Shown here in pieces: positions 62,801 through 64,000 of a DNA stretch of 64,000 nt (its first letter is position 1; each line of letters begins with the position of its first letter). The stretch lies in assembly GCA_935421135.1 (NCBI GenBank), contig OW285193.1, forward strand, positions 4,768,496-4,832,495. Reading direction: 5' to 3'. The stretch comes from Bugulina stolonifera. Lineage: Eukaryota; Bryozoa; Gymnolaemata; Cheilostomatida; Bugulidae. Both the position numbers and the translations under genes were made by a program. The notes under the pieces are model-generated. The model was not told the origin of the DNA, did not search any database, and saw only the letters and a list, made by a program, of their open reading frames with translations.

Positions 62801-63751
62801 ACACACCCTTTGCATTGCAGGGTATAAGACGGATTCTACAGTTTATATATATATTACATTGCTTTCTAGCAGATCATGACATAATCACTAATCCAATAAA
62901 CACATGCACGTACATGAGGGCATCCTGCATGGAGTCCCGCTGTGGTTTAGCCGCAGAGAAACGACTAGAGAAAGAGCTAAATTGATGCTGAGAGCCAAGA
63001 TCCTGTTCTCCACAGCTCTGTTTGTTCACTTTCTTTAAATCTCCTGTCCAGCTAAATACTACTGTGGAGGTCAATGGGTCTATGTGTGACGTCTGCATAT
63101 ACCTTGGAACAAAGTCTAATACTACACAATAATATCCAGGGCAACAGGCTAAGCCTAAATTATCCTCATCGACAAACACAACCGATCTATATGTTTAATA
63201 TTTAATAAGTTCAGCATACAGACTTTACACAAATAGTTTTATTTTGTAAATGGAACATTTCGCAACTGCTTCGGCGTCAGGAGATCGAGCAGCATAAATT
63301 CATTTTCTACTTGTATATTTACCAAGCATACATTTTCCAGCCGCTCTTTTCAAAGCGCTACACATTTGTAATCAGTAGAATACATAGTCTCACTGTCACA
63401 TCATTTCCAAGAAAAGATAATAAACCATTGTATGAAATTAAACATGCTTCTTGAATACACAACTCAAGACTCAGTATTTTATTATATTATACTATACCAA
63501 TTACGAGGCGTGTACACACAGTCCCCAGATTTGAGGTTGAGAGCTAGATGGTACTCAATCTCCCTAAGCCAAGGATGTGTTGTGTAGTTGACAGAAGCGA
63601 AGCTAATCGTTCCTTCATCGCGTGCTAACGACTCCCAACTTTCTGTTGGTACCAACACAAACGATGATTGTCCAATGAGAGAGCAGGTGAGCCGGTCATG
63701 TGACATGGTAATAGGTTCAGTGACGAGCACTCTTCTGTTGTACGACATGAA
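53866..63751 (-). CDS. ER-luminal JmjC/cupin-like protein with EF-hand and KDEL end (5'-partial)
   Basis: Exons seen, 5' to 3': 63751 to about 63493, 63186-62914, 62157-62109, 60984-60922, 57851-57780, 56770-56678, 56556-56364, 55784-55698, 54209-53866. From the second exon on, all junctions are GT-AG and in phase. The first exon begins with an acceptor, so earlier exons lie beyond 64000. It reads [20 protein letters not shown], the 'GD-x-Y-x-P-x2-W-W/Y' strand of JmjC/cupin-8 folds; the usual second metal-binding His after the aromatic pair is not apparent. The 57851 exon holds one EF-hand loop ([12 protein letters not shown]). After it come a Gln/Lys-rich coiled segment ([19 protein letters not shown]), a basic stretch, an acidic stretch, then about six [11 protein letters not shown] repeats, and the C-terminus KKDEL. 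The KDEL end places it in the ER lumen. The junction between the first two exons is unresolved. I know no named protein with this order. Confidence 0.75.
54676..54745 (+). mobile_element. tRNA-derived SINE head
   Basis: A-box-like TGGACTAGTGGTTGAAG and B-box-like GAGTTCAATTCCC with tRNA spacing. The anticodon region does not form a standard arm. It lies in the last intron of the KDEL gene. Confidence 0.5.
55525..55690. repeat. 27-bp tandem repeat, six copies, at a splice donor
   Basis: The unit GATGAGTCATATACTAATG plus TACCATAA repeats six times. It starts about 7 nt beyond the donor of the KDEL-gene exon 55784-55698. Confidence 0.9.
56285..56358. repeat. Two direct copies of a 20-bp segment near a splice donor
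   Basis: 'tttcagactggtacagcact' occurs at about 56289-56308 and again at 56337-56356, the latter a few bases beyond the donor of the exon 56556-56364. Confidence 0.75.
58557..59546 (-). CDS. Secreted mucin-like D8C protein E, nested in an intron
   Basis: Single-exon frame of 329 residues, almost identical to protein C in the signal peptide and two-cysteine module (residues 1-92). The Pro/Thr tract is only about 100 residues (roughly 16 PTTTTT units, against about 40 in C). The D8C domain is residues 193-329 with all eight cysteines and the [15 protein letters not shown] core. Substitutions against C concentrate between the conserved cysteines. The gene lies wholly within the intron between exons 60984-60922 and 57851-57780 of the KDEL gene, on the same strand. 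It must have its own promoter (conserved block at 59651) or be processed from the host intron. Confidence 0.88.
   Translation of the reverse strand: MGFVRVIVLLTLAVVSKAAVLSDAAIERKLNVYELKIAVLENILAEECPMYKHYQKQRRQLQDGQFQSHLTGDRIVYVRMVEDLEKCRKMKLTKPTTTTTPTTTTTPTTTTIPTTTTAPTTTTTPTTTTTPTTTTTPTTTTIPTTTATPTTTTTPTTTTTPTATTKPVTTTKPVTTTTLTTTTLTKPSQPAECLSATNFTESWRLYHNGSDYKPGGSHSKNGYACDMHVDTQWFRFTGAAGNRMLNTCPKWLSCGTAVPYWTDEAMPKSVGVNTIITTYAVWRDNCKAWTYKVEVMRCSTDTDHDLIYKYATPYTRSGDTCNETFCGMI
59651..59703 (-). promoter_or_regulatory. Conserved upstream block, gene E
   Basis: Begins 105 bp before the start codon of gene E, at the same distance as in gene C. A TATATA motif lies about 35 bp upstream of the start (near 59579). 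Confidence 0.5.
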
Positions 63752-64000
63752 CTGTTAGAGATACATAAGCATAGAATTATTATATGACTAGTAGAATATG
63801 GATAAAGAAGAAAAGACAACTTCAAATGAAAATCTATGGTGATAAGCCTGGGCTCCTAGAGAACTGGTGGGCAATGATAACCTTATGTTGGTGGTTGAAT
63901 GTAATTCTCAAACTCTACAGCCGATCATCAATACACCTTAGAGTTCTAAGGCTATAATTGTTAGGGGGAGAGGAAATGGGGGGGGGGGGAGGAAGGGGCA
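63752..64000. other. Intron at the window edge
   Basis: It precedes the acceptor at 63752-63753 of the KDEL gene. I see no exon in it. It ends in a G-rich tract (63964-64000). Confidence 0.5.

Overview
The window is animal nuclear DNA. The evidence is GT-AG introns, signal peptides, metazoan secreted domains (D8C, NRF/acyltransferase-3, SUMF) and a dense mix of MITEs, tRNA-derived SINEs, a mariner relic and an LTR element. It is AT-rich, with introns mostly of 0.2-1.2 kb. The gene content fits an invertebrate, possibly a sponge, but I cannot name the species.

Layout. (1) 1-2133: 3' end of an LTR retroelement on +, namely a zinc-finger ORF that runs into a 796-bp LTR. (2) 2685-24313, minus: a 35-exon gene for an NRF-6-like membrane acyltransferase. 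All exons could be chained with GT-AG sites and consistent phase (about 1,697 residues) except one ambiguous acceptor. It has a non-coding first exon near 25.2 kb and an unusually long, repeated ectodomain of about 950 residues. (3) 24.3-30.4 kb: intergenic, with a tRNA-derived SINE, a 13-bp minisatellite and a MITE. (4) 30402-35072, plus: an 8-exon SUMF2-like gene (362 residues) for a formylglycine-generating-enzyme paralogue without catalytic cysteines, ending in an ER-retrieval-like REEL. (5) 36.0-52.2 kb: duplicated blocks that each carry a single-exon secreted gene (signal peptide, short two-cysteine module, Pro/Thr mucin repeat, C-terminal D8C domain). There are three intact copies (A 36053-37096, C 46406-47863, E 58557-59546), one relic (B) and one truncated copy (D). 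(6) 53866-63751, minus, 5'-incomplete: a gene for an ER-luminal protein with a JmjC/cupin-like segment, an EF-hand and a lysine-rich tail ending in KDEL. Copy E lies in one of its introns on the same strand. The block holding E plus one exon of this gene was duplicated to 45.7-52.2 kb.

The genes share a secretory-pathway theme: a multipass acyltransferase, two ER-resident luminal proteins and a family of secreted mucin-like D8C proteins. No operon-like logic applies.

The most unusual patterns are three. Intronic tandem repeats sit directly downstream of 5' splice sites in three different genes, and in one case the donor itself was copied four times. The mucin/D8C cluster has Pro/Thr tracts of very different length behind a conserved upstream block. 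The duplicated blocks preserve empty target sites, so several transposon insertions can be defined to the base.
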